Counted from the first letter of the stretch, positions 35,628-44,828 are shown. The stretch: 64,000 bases of DNA from an uncultured Selenomonadales bacterium (GCA_900316935.1 ONEW01000004.1:1-64000), one strand, 5' to 3'. A program made the numbers and translations. The notes: a model not told the origin generated them from the letters alone.

Positions 35628-36572
35628 TCACCGACCTGCCTTTCTCAACCGGGGATCCAAGTGGACGTAGGACAGGTCGACAACCAGGTTGATGACCATA
35701 TACATAAGGGCTATCCACAGGACAATGGCCTGGACGGTCTGGAAATCACGATAGATGATGGCCTGGACGACGGTATAACCCAACCCAGGCCAGGAAAAGA
35801 CGATTTCCACGACGGCGGCACCCCCAAGCAGGCTGCCAAAGGCAAGGCCGAAGAGGGTGATCAGCGGCAGGAGCGCGTTGGGAAGGACTTCCTTCCAGAG
35901 GATGTAGCTGTCCTTCATTCCCCGCGCCCGCGCGCCGACCACGTAATCCTGGTTCAATTCTTCCAGTACGGTGGCGCGGACCTGGCGTGTATACTTCGAG
36001 GTCATGACGATTCCGAGGGTGAGCATCGGCAAAATCAGGTTTTCCACGGTCACGGACCCGCCTACAATGGGGAAGAACCCTAACTGTAAAGCGAAAATCC
36101 ACAGCAGCACGAGGCCCATCCAGAAGTTCGGCACGGACACGCCGGCAAAGGTCAGGCCACGGACCAGGTAGTCAAACCATGTATTCTGCTTCACGGCCGT
36201 ATAGATGCCGAGGGGGATGGCAAAGACCAGCATGAAGACGGACGATGCCACGGCCAGAATGACCGTGGCCGGAAGTGTTTCCAGCAACGCGTCCAGGACA
36301 GGTTTCTTCATCATGTAGGAAAACCCGAAGTTGCCCTGGAGCACGCGGCCGAGCCAGCCCGTATACTGAAACAGGAACGGCTGGTCCAAACCCAGTTCAT
36401 GGCGCAGGGCGTCGATTTCCACCTGGCTGACGACAATGTCCTCATTCCCGGCAATCATTTGCCGTACAGGGTCACCAGGAGCCAGCATGACCAGGCAGAA
36501 GGTGATGAAACTGATTCCCAACAGTACCAGGACCATCTGCAATATTCGGTAAAGGACCTCTTTTCGACTCAC
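35628..36572 (-). CDS. peptide/nickel-type ABC importer, permease 1 (DppB/NikB-like)
   Basis: A 314-residue permease with an N-terminal helix (ILQMVLVLLGISFITFCLVML), the family motif LAPGDPVRQMIAG, and an EAA loop around VGARARGMKDSYILWKEVLPN. It is first of the five-gene operon permease-permease-binding protein-ATPase-ATPase. It begins 64 bases after the MATE gene, with a modest GGCGG/CCGCC hairpin between them, so partial read-through from MATE is possible. Confidence 0.92.
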   Translation of the reverse strand: MSRKEVLYRILQMVLVLLGISFITFCLVMLAPGDPVRQMIAGNEDIVVSQVEIDALRHELGLDQPFLFQYTGWLGRVLQGNFGFSYMMKKPVLDALLETLPATVILAVASSVFMLVFAIPLGIYTAVKQNTWFDYLVRGLTFAGVSVPNFWMGLVLLWIFALQLGFFPIVGGSVTVENLILPMLTLGIVMTSKYTRQVRATVLEELNQDYVVGARARGMKDSYILWKEVLPNALLPLITLFGLAFGSLLGGAAVVEIVFSWPGLGYTVVQAIIYRDFQTVQAIVLWIALMYMVINLVVDLSYVHLDPRLRKAGR

Positions 36573-36636
36573 AATTCTTCATCTCCTGTTTTAAAATGAA
36601 TAATGTATAGGAGGCGGCACAAGTCCGCCGGAACCC

Positions 36637-37974
36637 TTACTCTTTCCCGGCTGCCGGCACGGTCTCCTCGAAGCGCCGCCCCAGATAGCGGCACATAAAG
36701 CCGAGAAAAGCCGACTGGGAAAGCATAAAAACCAGATAGGCAACCCAAAGTCCGTCATTTCCGAAACGGGGTGCCAGAAAAAAGCTGGAAACAAAAAACG
36801 CAAAAGCGGCAAAGGCCATCATGTTACGGATCGGTGCCGTCCAGGTAATGCCGCAGAAGACGCCGTACAACGTCAGTCCCACAAAGCCGCAGAGCGGATA
36901 GAGCAGGACCCAGATTTCGTACCGCGCCGCAACCGCGCGGACAGCGTCAATATCGGTGAACAGGCCGATGAGGGTTCCCCTCCCCAGCCAATAGCCCGCC
37001 ATAAGGAGGAGCGCGCAGACGGCGCTCCATTTGAAGGATGTCCGGATATCCTGTTCCAGGTAGGACAGGTTGCCGGATCCCATGGCTTTTCCAGCGAAAA
37101 CGGAGGCCCCGTTGGCAATGCCGTCAATCAGGAAGCTCATGATGTCCTTGATCTGCAGCAACACCGCATTGGCAGCCAGTACGATGGTACCCAGGGAAAC
37201 CCCGACGGCTGCCACCATGTTGTTGACCGCCATCAGGCAGGCCGTGCGGATCATGAGGTTGGCGTTGACCTGGATCATGGAAACAAAGTTGTGCCAATCC
37301 AGAATCTCCTTCCAGGGCAGCTTCCTGTATCCGAACCGCCCGCAGATGTGGATCAGGAAGACGCTCAACGCCCCGCCGTAAATCTGGCAGAGCAGCGTCG
37401 CCCAGGCAACACCCCTGACTCCCCAATCGAGGCCATAAACGAAAGCCACGCTGAGGACCATGTTCAGGATGTTCATGGACATCTGCATGAACACGGAAGC
37501 ACGGATCCTGGCCTGCCCCATCAGCCAGCCCAGGGCGACGTAATTCAGCAAAACCAGGGGCGCACCCCAGATCAGGATATCGAAATAGATGCGGCAGAGG
37601 ACTGCCACATCCTGGGCAGGCCGCATGAATCCCAAATAAAAAGAGAGGATCGGCCTTTGCAGCAGAATACAGGCAAAGCCAACCAAAAGGGCTATGACAA
37701 GGGGTTTGAAAAAGGCCAGCATGCCGAGCCTTGTGCTGGCGGCGCCATACGCCTGGGCCGCATAGCCCGTCGTACTGACCCGCAGGAATCCAAAGAGCCA
37801 GTAGACAGTGTTGAACAAGATGGCTCCCAGGGAGACCGCCGCAATGTATTTCGGATCCGGCATATACCCCATTACCGCTGTATTCACGGCACCCATGAGG
37901 GGCTGCGTCAATGTGGACAACATGAAGGGAACCGTCAGTTTGAGGAACTCCCTGTCCGTCAAAGGTTCTTTCAA
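36637..37974 (-). CDS. MATE-family efflux transporter (DinF-like)
   Basis: A 445-residue membrane protein with twelve hydrophobic segments arranged as two six-helix halves. The N-terminal FLKLTVPFMLSTLTQPLMGAVNTAVMG is the typical MATE first-helix motif (Pro, then the VDTAVMG-like segment). MATE proteins export drugs or metabolites using Na+ or H+ gradients. The hydrophobic pattern and length fit the DinF branch. It diverges from the hydrolase gene at 38187 and precedes the ABC importer operon on the same strand. Confidence 0.9.
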   Translation of the reverse strand: MKEPLTDREFLKLTVPFMLSTLTQPLMGAVNTAVMGYMPDPKYIAAVSLGAILFNTVYWLFGFLRVSTTGYAAQAYGAASTRLGMLAFFKPLVIALLVGFACILLQRPILSFYLGFMRPAQDVAVLCRIYFDILIWGAPLVLLNYVALGWLMGQARIRASVFMQMSMNILNMVLSVAFVYGLDWGVRGVAWATLLCQIYGGALSVFLIHICGRFGYRKLPWKEILDWHNFVSMIQVNANLMIRTACLMAVNNMVAAVGVSLGTIVLAANAVLLQIKDIMSFLIDGIANGASVFAGKAMGSGNLSYLEQDIRTSFKWSAVCALLLMAGYWLGRGTLIGLFTDIDAVRAVAARYEIWVLLYPLCGFVGLTLYGVFCGITWTAPIRNMMAFAAFAFFVSSFFLAPRFGNDGLWVAYLVFMLSQSAFLGFMCRYLGRRFEETVPAAGKE

Positions 37975-38186
37975 AAAACGTTACCGTTCCTTTCCCCGTT
38001 GGTGGATGAATTCATTTGTCAGAAAACACTAGGAAAGCGCTATGATTTCATACATTTTTCACGTTTTAAATTTATTTTATCAAAAACGATTACTAATTGC
38101 AATGATTACTTGTAAGAATATTACATCATATGTTATATTTACTATGAAGAATGCAATTCAAATAAATTAAAGAAGCAGAGGTATAT

Positions 38187-39161
38187 ATGTCGGAAACTTT
38201 CACAGTCTGCGGACTCACCATCCAACGGGGGCACAAGCTGCGTTCCTTCCTCCCCATTCCCGGAACGGACGTGCAAATCCCCTTCACCATCATCAACGGC
38301 ACCGAAGACGGTCCTGTCCTGCTGGTTACGGCAGGCATCCACGGAGGGGAATACCCCGGCATCGCGGCTGCCATGGAAATAGGGAAGGATGTGGAACCGG
38401 AACACGTCCACGGCTGCCTGATCCTGTTCCATCCGGTCAACATCCAGGGCTTCTGGGCCCGGCGGGAATTCATCGTGCCGGAGGATGGCAAGAACCTGAA
38501 CCGGGTCTTTCCCGGCAGCCCTGACGGCACGCTGGCAGACAAGACCGCCTACCTGTTGAGCAGCCAGTTCTTCCCCCTGGCCGACTTTTATGTGGATATG
38601 CATAGCGGCGATATCCATGAAAGCCTGCATCCCTACGTGTACTATCCCGGCCAGCCGACGGAAGCGGTCGAAAAGGCGTCCCGCAAAATGGCCCGTGTCC
38701 TCAATATGGAATACATGGTGCGTTCCCTCGCCAAAGGGGGCGCCTACAATTACGCAGCCAGCACGGGGCTTCCTTCCATCCTGATTGAACGGGGCGGCGC
38801 CGGCCTCTGCCTGCGGGAGGATATTGATGCCTACAAAGACGACCTGCGCAACATTATGCGCCGGCTCAGGATGTTCGACCTTCCCGTCAAGCCCCGGCGG
38901 TATTCTCCCCGTGACATTACGGACATGATTTATCTGGAAGCCCTGGAAACGGGCTGCTGGATACACCACATCCACAGTGGCGATTTTGTGGAAGAAGGAC
39001 AAATATTGGGAAAAGTTACCAATGTTTTCGGAGAAACGCTGACAACGTATTATGCGGAACAGACCGGAGTCATCCTCTATGTCTGCCCTGCACTTGCCGC
39101 TCCGAAAGGGACCGTCCTTGCCGCATACGGAAACGTGGTTTCCGAAGAAGACGAGGACTGA
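38187..39161 (+). CDS. AstE/AspA-family zinc-dependent deacylase
   Basis: A 324-residue protein of the succinylglutamate desuccinylase/aspartoacylase group (M14-like). Zinc ligands are visible as His52 and Glu55 in AGIHGGEYPG and His in YVDMHSGD near residue 137; the catalytic Glu is in ILIERGG. A C-terminal beta-rich domain (SGDFVEEGQILGKVTNVFGE) resembles a lipoyl-like fold often found in this family. It would remove an acyl group from an amino acid or similar small substrate. It is a single gene with AT-rich DNA and an AGAGG ribosome site upstream. Confidence 0.86.
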   Translation: MSETFTVCGLTIQRGHKLRSFLPIPGTDVQIPFTIINGTEDGPVLLVTAGIHGGEYPGIAAAMEIGKDVEPEHVHGCLILFHPVNIQGFWARREFIVPEDGKNLNRVFPGSPDGTLADKTAYLLSSQFFPLADFYVDMHSGDIHESLHPYVYYPGQPTEAVEKASRKMARVLNMEYMVRSLAKGGAYNYAASTGLPSILIERGGAGLCLREDIDAYKDDLRNIMRRLRMFDLPVKPRRYSPRDITDMIYLEALETGCWIHHIHSGDFVEEGQILGKVTNVFGETLTTYYAEQTGVILYVCPALAAPKGTVLAAYGNVVSEEDED

Positions 39162-39503
39162 GTTCCCAAACAACCTGTACAGAAACCGGATGAGGCGGGC
39201 ATCCCCGCATACACAAAAATCCCCGTGGACGGGCCGGAAGAGATGTTTTCTTCCAGCATCCACGGGGATGCCGTTTGTCCGGCAAAGGACGGGGCGGGGG
39301 GGGGGACCATTGGAACCGGCAGCGACGCCGCTGTCCAGTCAGCCCGTTACGGCCTGGACCTGCATTTTGCAAATTGTTCACTTATGGTGCAAAAAGCAAA
39401 ATGATACAATGAAACTGTATTTGCCTGTTTTTCCCGATGCCGGATACCTGACAAGCATCAACCTGCAGGCTTTTTGTGTTTCTTATAAAAAGGATGTGTC
39501 TCT
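39162..39503. other. 342-base gene-free stretch with a long hairpin, a G10 tract and a promoter
   Basis: At 39221-39270 ATCCCCGTGGA pairs with TCCACGGGGAT, with an inner GGAAGA/TCTTCC stem; the T tail lies on the minus-strand side, so it would stop minus-strand transcription. A run of ten G residues follows at 39296-39305. A plausible plus-strand promoter for the next gene has TTATGG and TACAAT separated by 17 bases near 39384-39412. No ORF here is convincing. Confidence 0.5.
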
Positions 39504-41180
39504 ATGGACAAACGTCAACCGATCCTCCTTGTGGCAGCTTGTACTGCCGTTTTTTACTCTGCCCCGTTTTTTACGGCAGCTGCACAAGCTGGCGAAGCAT
39601 CCGTAACCGCCCCCCTCATCCCTGCCACCGGCACGGCATCTGCCGAAACGGCAACACTGCCGGCAGGCAGCCCCACTTCTTCCCTGGCGCCGCACAGAGG
39701 CAATCCCGTTGCTGCATCCCTGCTCAACACAGGGATTGCGGCCTACAGGACGGGCCAGTACGGGACTGCCCTGCAAGCCTTCCGTGCGGCGGACCGGCGG
39801 GGTCATTCCAAGGCGCCGCGTTACCTGGGCCTGTGTTACGAATATGGTCTGGGTGTCTCCCGCAGCCTGCAGGAAGCCGCCACCTGGTATCAGAAGGCCG
39901 CCGGCAACGGCGATGTGACAGGCACCTTCCTTTTGGGACTGCTCTATGAATCCGGCCGCGGCGTCCCGCAGAATTACGCCAAGGCCTTCGACCTGTTCAA
40001 ACGCTCCAGCTACCGCCGTGATCATGTGTCGGCTCCTTCCCAGGCAGCACTGGGCCGCATGTATGAAAAAGGCGAGGGGCGCCCGGCGGACCTGCAGGAG
40101 GCCCGCCGCTGGTATACGCTGGCGGCAGCTGCAGGCAATGGCGATGCCAAGGCCGCCCTGGCACGCCTCAACGGCAAGGCCCGCCTGCTTACACAGAAAC
40201 TTTCCGCCGGCGAGGCATCCGACTTACACGAGGGTGTCACCCGCATCGACACTTCTTCCGTCTGGAAACCCGTGGACTGGATTGACTTTTCCGCCCGGCA
40301 TAACGTGTTGATCCAAAACCCTGACGGCTCCACCTCACCCATGGATGCCCCTTGGTTCAGCGCCGTGAAAATCGCCCCGGACACCTGGCAGATCCGTTCC
40401 GATGGCGATTACTGCTATCTGGTGGCCGGCAGTGAATACGGCATCATGATTGACAGCGGCTACGAAGCCGGCAACCTGCGCGCCTTTGCCTCGGCTTTGA
40501 TTGAAAAACCCGTTCCCTACGTCATCAACACCCACTACCATTTTGACCACACGGCCAACAACGCCTATTTCGACGCCGCCTTCATGACGCCGGCCAGCGT
40601 GCCCTATGCCACTGTGCCCTACGCCAGTTTTGCCGGTCTCCGCGTGCCCCGCGACTACCCCGTTGTGACCGTGTCGGACGGATACCACCTGAACCCCGGT
40701 GACCGGAATCTGGAAATCGTGGTCATTCCCCATCCCAACCATGCCCTGGGCGGACTGGCCGTCCTTGACCGCAAGGCCCGCATCCTGTTCGCCGGCGACG
40801 AATTCCTCATGGCCGACCGGGCTTCGTTGAACATCTCCCTCCCCGATTTTGCGGAAAACATGGCTCATTTGAAAGCCTATGAACAGGACTTCGATGTCCT
40901 GTACACGGGCCCGGGAAAAATGGAGAAGGATGCCTTTGAAGCCTGGGCTGCCGCGGCCGCCTACGGGACCTCCCCGGCTTGCCATCCGGAAAAGGCCCTT
41001 TCCCTGTCAGGCCGAAAGCCCCAGGTTTTGGTACGCGACGCAGCCGGCCATCTCGTATATACGCGCGGCCGCGTCCGTCCCGGCGACGCCACGGTCAACG
41101 CCCCGGAAACAGTTCCTGACGGGGACCGGTATACCTACACGTACAACGGCTTCACCGTCGACTTTGTGCCGGAAGGATAA
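39504..41180 (+). CDS. exported Sel1-repeat/metallo-beta-lactamase fusion protein
   Basis: A 558-residue protein with an N-terminal signal sequence (IILLVAACTAVFYSAPFF-like, cleaved after AAAQA). Residues about 70-225 hold Sel1-like repeats (NTGIAAYRTGQYGTALQAF, LGLCYEYGLGVSRSLQEAA, LGLLYESGRGVPQNYAKAF, LGRMYEKGEGRPADLQEA), which mediate protein contacts. Residues about 295-470 form a metallo-beta-lactamase fold with NTHYHFDHT (HxHxDH, near residue 342), HPNHALGG and the GDE strand. The C-terminus is a short beta-rich domain. It stands alone, and its substrate is unknown. AAAAAGGA precedes the ATG. Confidence 0.85.
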   Translation: MDKRQPILLVAACTAVFYSAPFFTAAAQAGEASVTAPLIPATGTASAETATLPAGSPTSSLAPHRGNPVAASLLNTGIAAYRTGQYGTALQAFRAADRRGHSKAPRYLGLCYEYGLGVSRSLQEAATWYQKAAGNGDVTGTFLLGLLYESGRGVPQNYAKAFDLFKRSSYRRDHVSAPSQAALGRMYEKGEGRPADLQEARRWYTLAAAAGNGDAKAALARLNGKARLLTQKLSAGEASDLHEGVTRIDTSSVWKPVDWIDFSARHNVLIQNPDGSTSPMDAPWFSAVKIAPDTWQIRSDGDYCYLVAGSEYGIMIDSGYEAGNLRAFASALIEKPVPYVINTHYHFDHTANNAYFDAAFMTPASVPYATVPYASFAGLRVPRDYPVVTVSDGYHLNPGDRNLEIVVIPHPNHALGGLAVLDRKARILFAGDEFLMADRASLNISLPDFAENMAHLKAYEQDFDVLYTGPGKMEKDAFEAWAAAAAYGTSPACHPEKALSLSGRKPQVLVRDAAGHLVYTRGRVRPGDATVNAPETVPDGDRYTYTYNGFTVDFVPEG

Positions 41181-41388
41181 AGAACATCACGCCCGCAAGG
41201 GCCAGCGCGCCCTGCGGAGTGATGTAACCAGAAGAGGCGGAGAACCTTTCCGGGTCCTCCGCCTTGAGGAATTGGCGCACCTGACAGTGGCGCGCATGAG
41301 GGTGGTATGTCATATGTGCTGAACATGCCCGGCAGGACACTCCTGTCAGGGGCATGGAATAGCCGAAGAGAGACTGCAGGTTGTGAAC
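41181..41388. other. intergenic region with stacked hairpins between convergent genes
   Basis: At 41183-41223 ACATCAC pairs with GTGATGT around an inner CGCAAGGG/CCCTGCG stem. At 41233-41264 GGCGGAG pairs with CTCCGCC. Neither has a long T tail. The region separates the plus-strand fusion protein from the minus-strand permease gene and may serve as a terminator for either. Confidence 0.45.
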
Positions 41389-42558
41389 CTATGCCGCCGT
41401 GCAGGCGGAAAGGCGTTTACGGAACAAGGGGTAGCCGATTCCCAGGAACAGCACCGTCAAAAGGGCCAGCGCCACAAGACAGATTCCGTAGCTGGGAGAA
41501 CCCCCTCCCAGCAGCAGTTCCCGGACCGTACTGGAGCACCAGCGCAGGGGAAACAGTACCGATAAATATTGGGTGAACAACGGCATGGCCGCTGACGGCC
41601 ACGTGTACCCGGACAACAGAAACGCCGGAACAGGGTACATGATGATGCCGCGGGCAAAGGCCAGTTCCGTCGGGAAAAAGCAGCAGAAGCAGATTCCGAA
41701 GGAAACCGCCGCAAGGGCAAAGAAGGCGGCCAAAACCACAAAGCACCACAAGGGTGCCTTGACCGGGATATCCCAGATCACATGGGCCAGGATCAGCAGG
41801 ATACCAAAGGCCGCAAATGCGCAAAACCAGTAAAACAGCACCTTGGTTGCCAGGATGGCGGCCGAACCGTAACGACAGGTCCGGCCTTTTTCATATTCCG
41901 AGGCCGTAGCGGCGCCGACGCTGAACAGCAGTCCCTGTTGGAACGCAACCAGTGCCAATCCGATGACAAAGAAGTACAGATAGCCCTGCGTGCTGTTATT
42001 CAAAATGCGCAGGCTCAGGGTCACCGGCGCCAGGCGTATACGCAGCATACCTTCGTTCATGCCCGTGGCCAGGGCCGTGCGGGAGACCGCCACCTGCCGG
42101 GAATAATGGGAGATGATGTTGGAGGCCGAAGCACTGGCCACATTGGTCAGGATGATGTTCGACCCGTTCGTCAGAAAAAGGACCGTGCCTCCCGTTCCAG
42201 CCAGGGTGTCTTTGGCAAAGTTCTTCGGGATATGGATAGCGGAACAGGCCTCCTTTTCCCGGATCAGGGCCCGCATTTCCTCTTCCGAATCCACGTAGCC
42301 GATGATGCGGAAAGCATCGCTGTAGCCGAAATCACGGGAAATTTCGCGGCTCATGCGGGAATTGTCTTCATCGTAGATGACGAGCGGCACGCTTTTGACA
42401 ATGTTTGGCATATAGAGTGCGCCGAACATCAGGATATAGATGACTGCCGCACCAAAGACAAACGTCATGCGCCGGGAATCACGCCGGAAATCCACGAGTT
42501 CACGGCGCAGTAGGGTGCGCAGCACGGCAAGGGCGCGGGTGATGTTGCGGACCGTCAT
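41389..42558 (-). CDS. ABC-2 type permease of a drug-efflux system
   Basis: A 389-residue permease of the YhhJ/YbhR type. It has one N-terminal membrane helix (FGAAVIYILMFGALYMPNIV), a large periplasmic domain (SVPLVIYDEDNSRMSREISRD), then five helices toward the C-terminus, with the WCSSTVRELLLGG region in the usual place. It appears intact and starts within the last codons of the companion permease (42555-42558 overlap). Such proteins work with an ATPase and an HlyD-type adaptor. No ATPase gene lies in the locus. Confidence 0.85.
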   Translation of the reverse strand: MTVRNITRALAVLRTLLRRELVDFRRDSRRMTFVFGAAVIYILMFGALYMPNIVKSVPLVIYDEDNSRMSREISRDFGYSDAFRIIGYVDSEEEMRALIREKEACSAIHIPKNFAKDTLAGTGGTVLFLTNGSNIILTNVASASASNIISHYSRQVAVSRTALATGMNEGMLRIRLAPVTLSLRILNNSTQGYLYFFVIGLALVAFQQGLLFSVGAATASEYEKGRTCRYGSAAILATKVLFYWFCAFAAFGILLILAHVIWDIPVKAPLWCFVVLAAFFALAAVSFGICFCCFFPTELAFARGIIMYPVPAFLLSGYTWPSAAMPLFTQYLSVLFPLRWCSSTVRELLLGGGSPSYGICLVALALLTVLFLGIGYPLFRKRLSACTAA

Positions 42559-43253
42559 AAGGCAGCACCTTCTTTCCGGATACGACGAACAATGCGGAAG
42601 ACACTGACAGCACCAATGACAAGCCCGGCACAGACAAGGACCAGGCTGTCTTTGTACAGCTGGGGGGCATAGCCGGCCAGCAGGATGTCACGCAGGCAGT
42701 CACCGACCCACGTCATGGGCAGAAGCAGGGAGATGGCCCCGCCGATGTCGTTCATGCAGAATGTCGGCCACGAAAGTCCACTGAAAAGGACGCCGGGCAT
42801 GATGTAGATCATGGGGTCCTGCATGGCTTCCACCACGGATGCGGCGCCGGACCCGAAAAAGGTCAGAACGCACAGGAGGAAGAACAGAAAACAGGTCATC
42901 AGGAACAGGCAGTCCCACAAGGATCCACGCATAGGCAACCCGTACACGATGATGCAGACGCCGAGGGACAGGCAGAAGGAACACAGGGCGATGGCTTCGA
43001 ACGGAAGGACGGCGCCCAGAAGACGTTGAAACACCTCCCGGTGGCCGACGCCGGCAGCATTGAGCAACTTCCGTTTCCGGATGAATACGACGATGCCCGG
43101 CGTGAAAGCGAGGTTGTTGACCACGTTACGGGAGTAGATGGTTCCAAACAGGAACGCATAGAGCAGTGGCAGGAACAGGATGATGAGGGCCGGAGGGAAA
43201 CGCCCGTTCCACAGCGCATGCCATTGGAAACAGATGATGTCACGCCATTTCAT
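42555..43253 (-). CDS. ABC-2 type permease lacking its periplasmic domain
   Basis: A 232-residue protein whose N-terminal helix (PPALIILFLPLLYAFLFGTIY) and C-terminal five-helix part (SGLSWPTFCMNDIGGAISL) match the companion permease. The large extracytoplasmic domain of about 140 residues is absent: the frame jumps from NNLAFTPGIVV straight to FIRKRKLLNAAG. The deletion is in frame, so a protein could still be made, but it probably cannot function as a normal exporter half. Its ATG overlaps the HlyD stop by four bases. Confidence 0.75.
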   Translation of the reverse strand: MKWRDIICFQWHALWNGRFPPALIILFLPLLYAFLFGTIYSRNVVNNLAFTPGIVVFIRKRKLLNAAGVGHREVFQRLLGAVLPFEAIALCSFCLSLGVCIIVYGLPMRGSLWDCLFLMTCFLFFLLCVLTFFGSGAASVVEAMQDPMIYIMPGVLFSGLSWPTFCMNDIGGAISLLLPMTWVGDCLRDILLAGYAPQLYKDSLVLVCAGLVIGAVSVFRIVRRIRKEGAAL

Positions 43254-44031
43254 GCCGGTTCACTTCCTGTAATCCGGAACCGCATCCCCGGCCGGATCCG
43301 GGTGTCGTTGATCTGGATCTTTACATTAAAAGTGATGATATCCGTATCCTTCCCCCGTTCACTCGTCGCCCGCTGCGTGGCAAAGTCGGCCTTTCTGCTG
43401 ATATCGGTGATTTCACCGGTCACCTTCGTCTTGTCATCGCGGCCCGTAAGGGTGACCTTATCGTGCAGATGGTAGCCGGACAGCTCCGTTTCCGGCACCT
43501 TGATATCGACCCAGTTGTCCGTCGGATCCTGCACCGCAACGAGTGGGGTACCGGTGGAAATCATGGACCCTTCTTCCACATACTTTTCCGTAATGATGCC
43601 GTCGAAAGGCGCCCGGATAATGGTTTCATCGAGATTGACCTCTATCTGGCGCAGGGCAGCCTCGGCCTGTTCCTTGCGGCGCAGCAGAGCCGTCTCATTG
43701 GCCTTGTCGACATCGGTCTGCAGAAGACCGGACTCAGCCTGGGAAACTGCCTGCGTCGTCTGGTTATAGGCCGCTACGGCCTGGTCGTAGGCGGATTTTT
43801 CCTGGTCATAGGTCTGGCGGGAAATGGCACCGGCGGTCAACAGTCCCTGGTACCGGTTGAAAGTGAGGCGGGCCAGTTCCATGTTGGCCGCCGCCTTATC
43901 CCGATTGGCATGGGCTTGCCCCAGGGCTGGTCGGATGCGTACTGTGTGCCGCACCCTGCAGACAGGGGCATCGTAAAGACGACGGCCAACAACAGGGCAA
44001 TCCCTTTTTTCCACTGCTTCCGAATTTGCAT
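43250..44031 (-). pseudogene. HlyD-family membrane-fusion adaptor, broken near the N-terminus
   Basis: ATG 44031 opens a lipoprotein signal (KKGIALLLAVVFTMPLSAGC) with a GGAGG site. About 15 residues after the cysteine the coding sequence shifts frame near 43915-43925. The other frame continues QAHANRDKAAANMELARLTF and then a normal coiled-coil hairpin, the lipoyl-like IIRAPFDGIITEKYVEEGS, and a C-terminus ending at 43250. The usual first lipoyl strand and helix start (roughly 50 residues) are missing. A deletion with a frameshift most likely inactivated the gene. Confidence 0.78.
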
Positions 44032-44074
44032 ATCCCATCCTCCATTCCTCTTATATGCTGCAAATACGATATTT

Positions 44075-44090
44075 GTTTAACATGTTCAAC
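44075..44090. promoter_or_regulatory. candidate TetR operator before hlyD
   Basis: GTTTAAC-AT-GTTCAAC is an imperfect palindrome that shares the GTTCAA half-site with the operator at 44864-44879. It overlaps a possible -35 (TTGAAC on the minus strand) upstream of the hlyD start. Confidence 0.5.
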
Positions 44091-44102
44091 TAAAAAACCT
44101 GA

Positions 44103-44130
44103 AAAAAGGAACCGTTCGTCCGGTTCCTTT
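44103..44130. terminator. bidirectional terminator after tetR
   Basis: AAAGGAACCG pairs with CGGTTCCTTT. T runs flank it on both strands (TTTGTTTTTG on plus, TTTTTTC on minus). It separates tetR from the efflux genes. Confidence 0.75.
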
Positions 44131-44162
44131 GTTTTTGTCCAAGAAAAAGTACGCTTCACCCT

Positions 44163-44828
44163 TCAAACAGGGTAATCCCGCAGTTCGTGCCCGATAGAGA
44201 TCCACAGCTGCTTTTGGGCGTCAATCTGCTTCATGGTGTATTCAATCAGTGTGGACCCGATACCCATGATTTCCAGAACCCAGCGTACGCATTCATGGAA
44301 ATCCGTTTCATGGTCCGTCATCCGCTGGAAATAGAAGGCGGAAACACAGCTGCCCATCATCCCCTTGATCAAAAGGGCCTGCCGGCGGCGGGCCTCCTTG
44401 CCCTTTTCCCAAGGCGTGCCGCGGAAAATGCAGTCAGCCATGTCGGCATACTGTTCCACCATATGTTCAAAAATCTGGGGAGAGGAATAGGCTGTGGCAT
44501 AGTTGTCACGGATGACAGGGTTTTCTTCTACAGCGCAGAGTTCGACGGCACAGACGGCCGCGTACTGGAAGACTGGTGATTCCTCACCGCAGTGTTCGCG
44601 GATCTTGACGATGCAGTTCTGCGTCAGAGAAAGGATCAGGGCCTGAAACACATCTTCCTTATTTTTATACAGGTAATAAATGCTGCCCGTCAAAACGCCA
44701 GATTGTTCCACAATCTGGCGGATGGTAGTCCGCCTGTATCCCTGGACACCGAAAAGGTACTTGGCCGTGTTCAGGATCTTATGCCGCACGCGCTCGACGT
44801 GTTCCTGGTCGTATCTTCCTTTCGTCAT
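44163..44828 (-). CDS. TetR-family transcriptional repressor
   Basis: A 221-residue regulator. Residues 10-60 hold the helix-turn-helix (ILNTAKYLFGVQGYRRTTIRQIVEQSGVLTGSIYYLYKNKEDVF), a classic TetR pattern. The remainder is the ligand-binding and dimerisation domain, with no recognisable ligand signature. The neighbouring HlyD and ABC-2 genes match the layout of YbhFGRS/CecR-type efflux loci. Its ATG follows AAAGG. Two matching palindromes, one before this gene and one before hlyD, suggest it represses both. Confidence 0.9.
   Translation of the reverse strand: MTKGRYDQEHVERVRHKILNTAKYLFGVQGYRRTTIRQIVEQSGVLTGSIYYLYKNKEDVFQALILSLTQNCIVKIREHCGEESPVFQYAAVCAVELCAVEENPVIRDNYATAYSSPQIFEHMVEQYADMADCIFRGTPWEKGKEARRRQALLIKGMMGSCVSAFYFQRMTDHETDFHECVRWVLEIMGIGSTLIEYTMKQIDAQKQLWISIGHELRDYPV

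Noticed and set aside
41152..41355. 67-residue minus-strand frame with cysteines and a C-terminal hydrophobic segment
   Set aside because: It overlaps the end of the fusion gene and the stacked hairpins, lacks a good ribosome site, and has no match I recognise. It could be real but is not supported.
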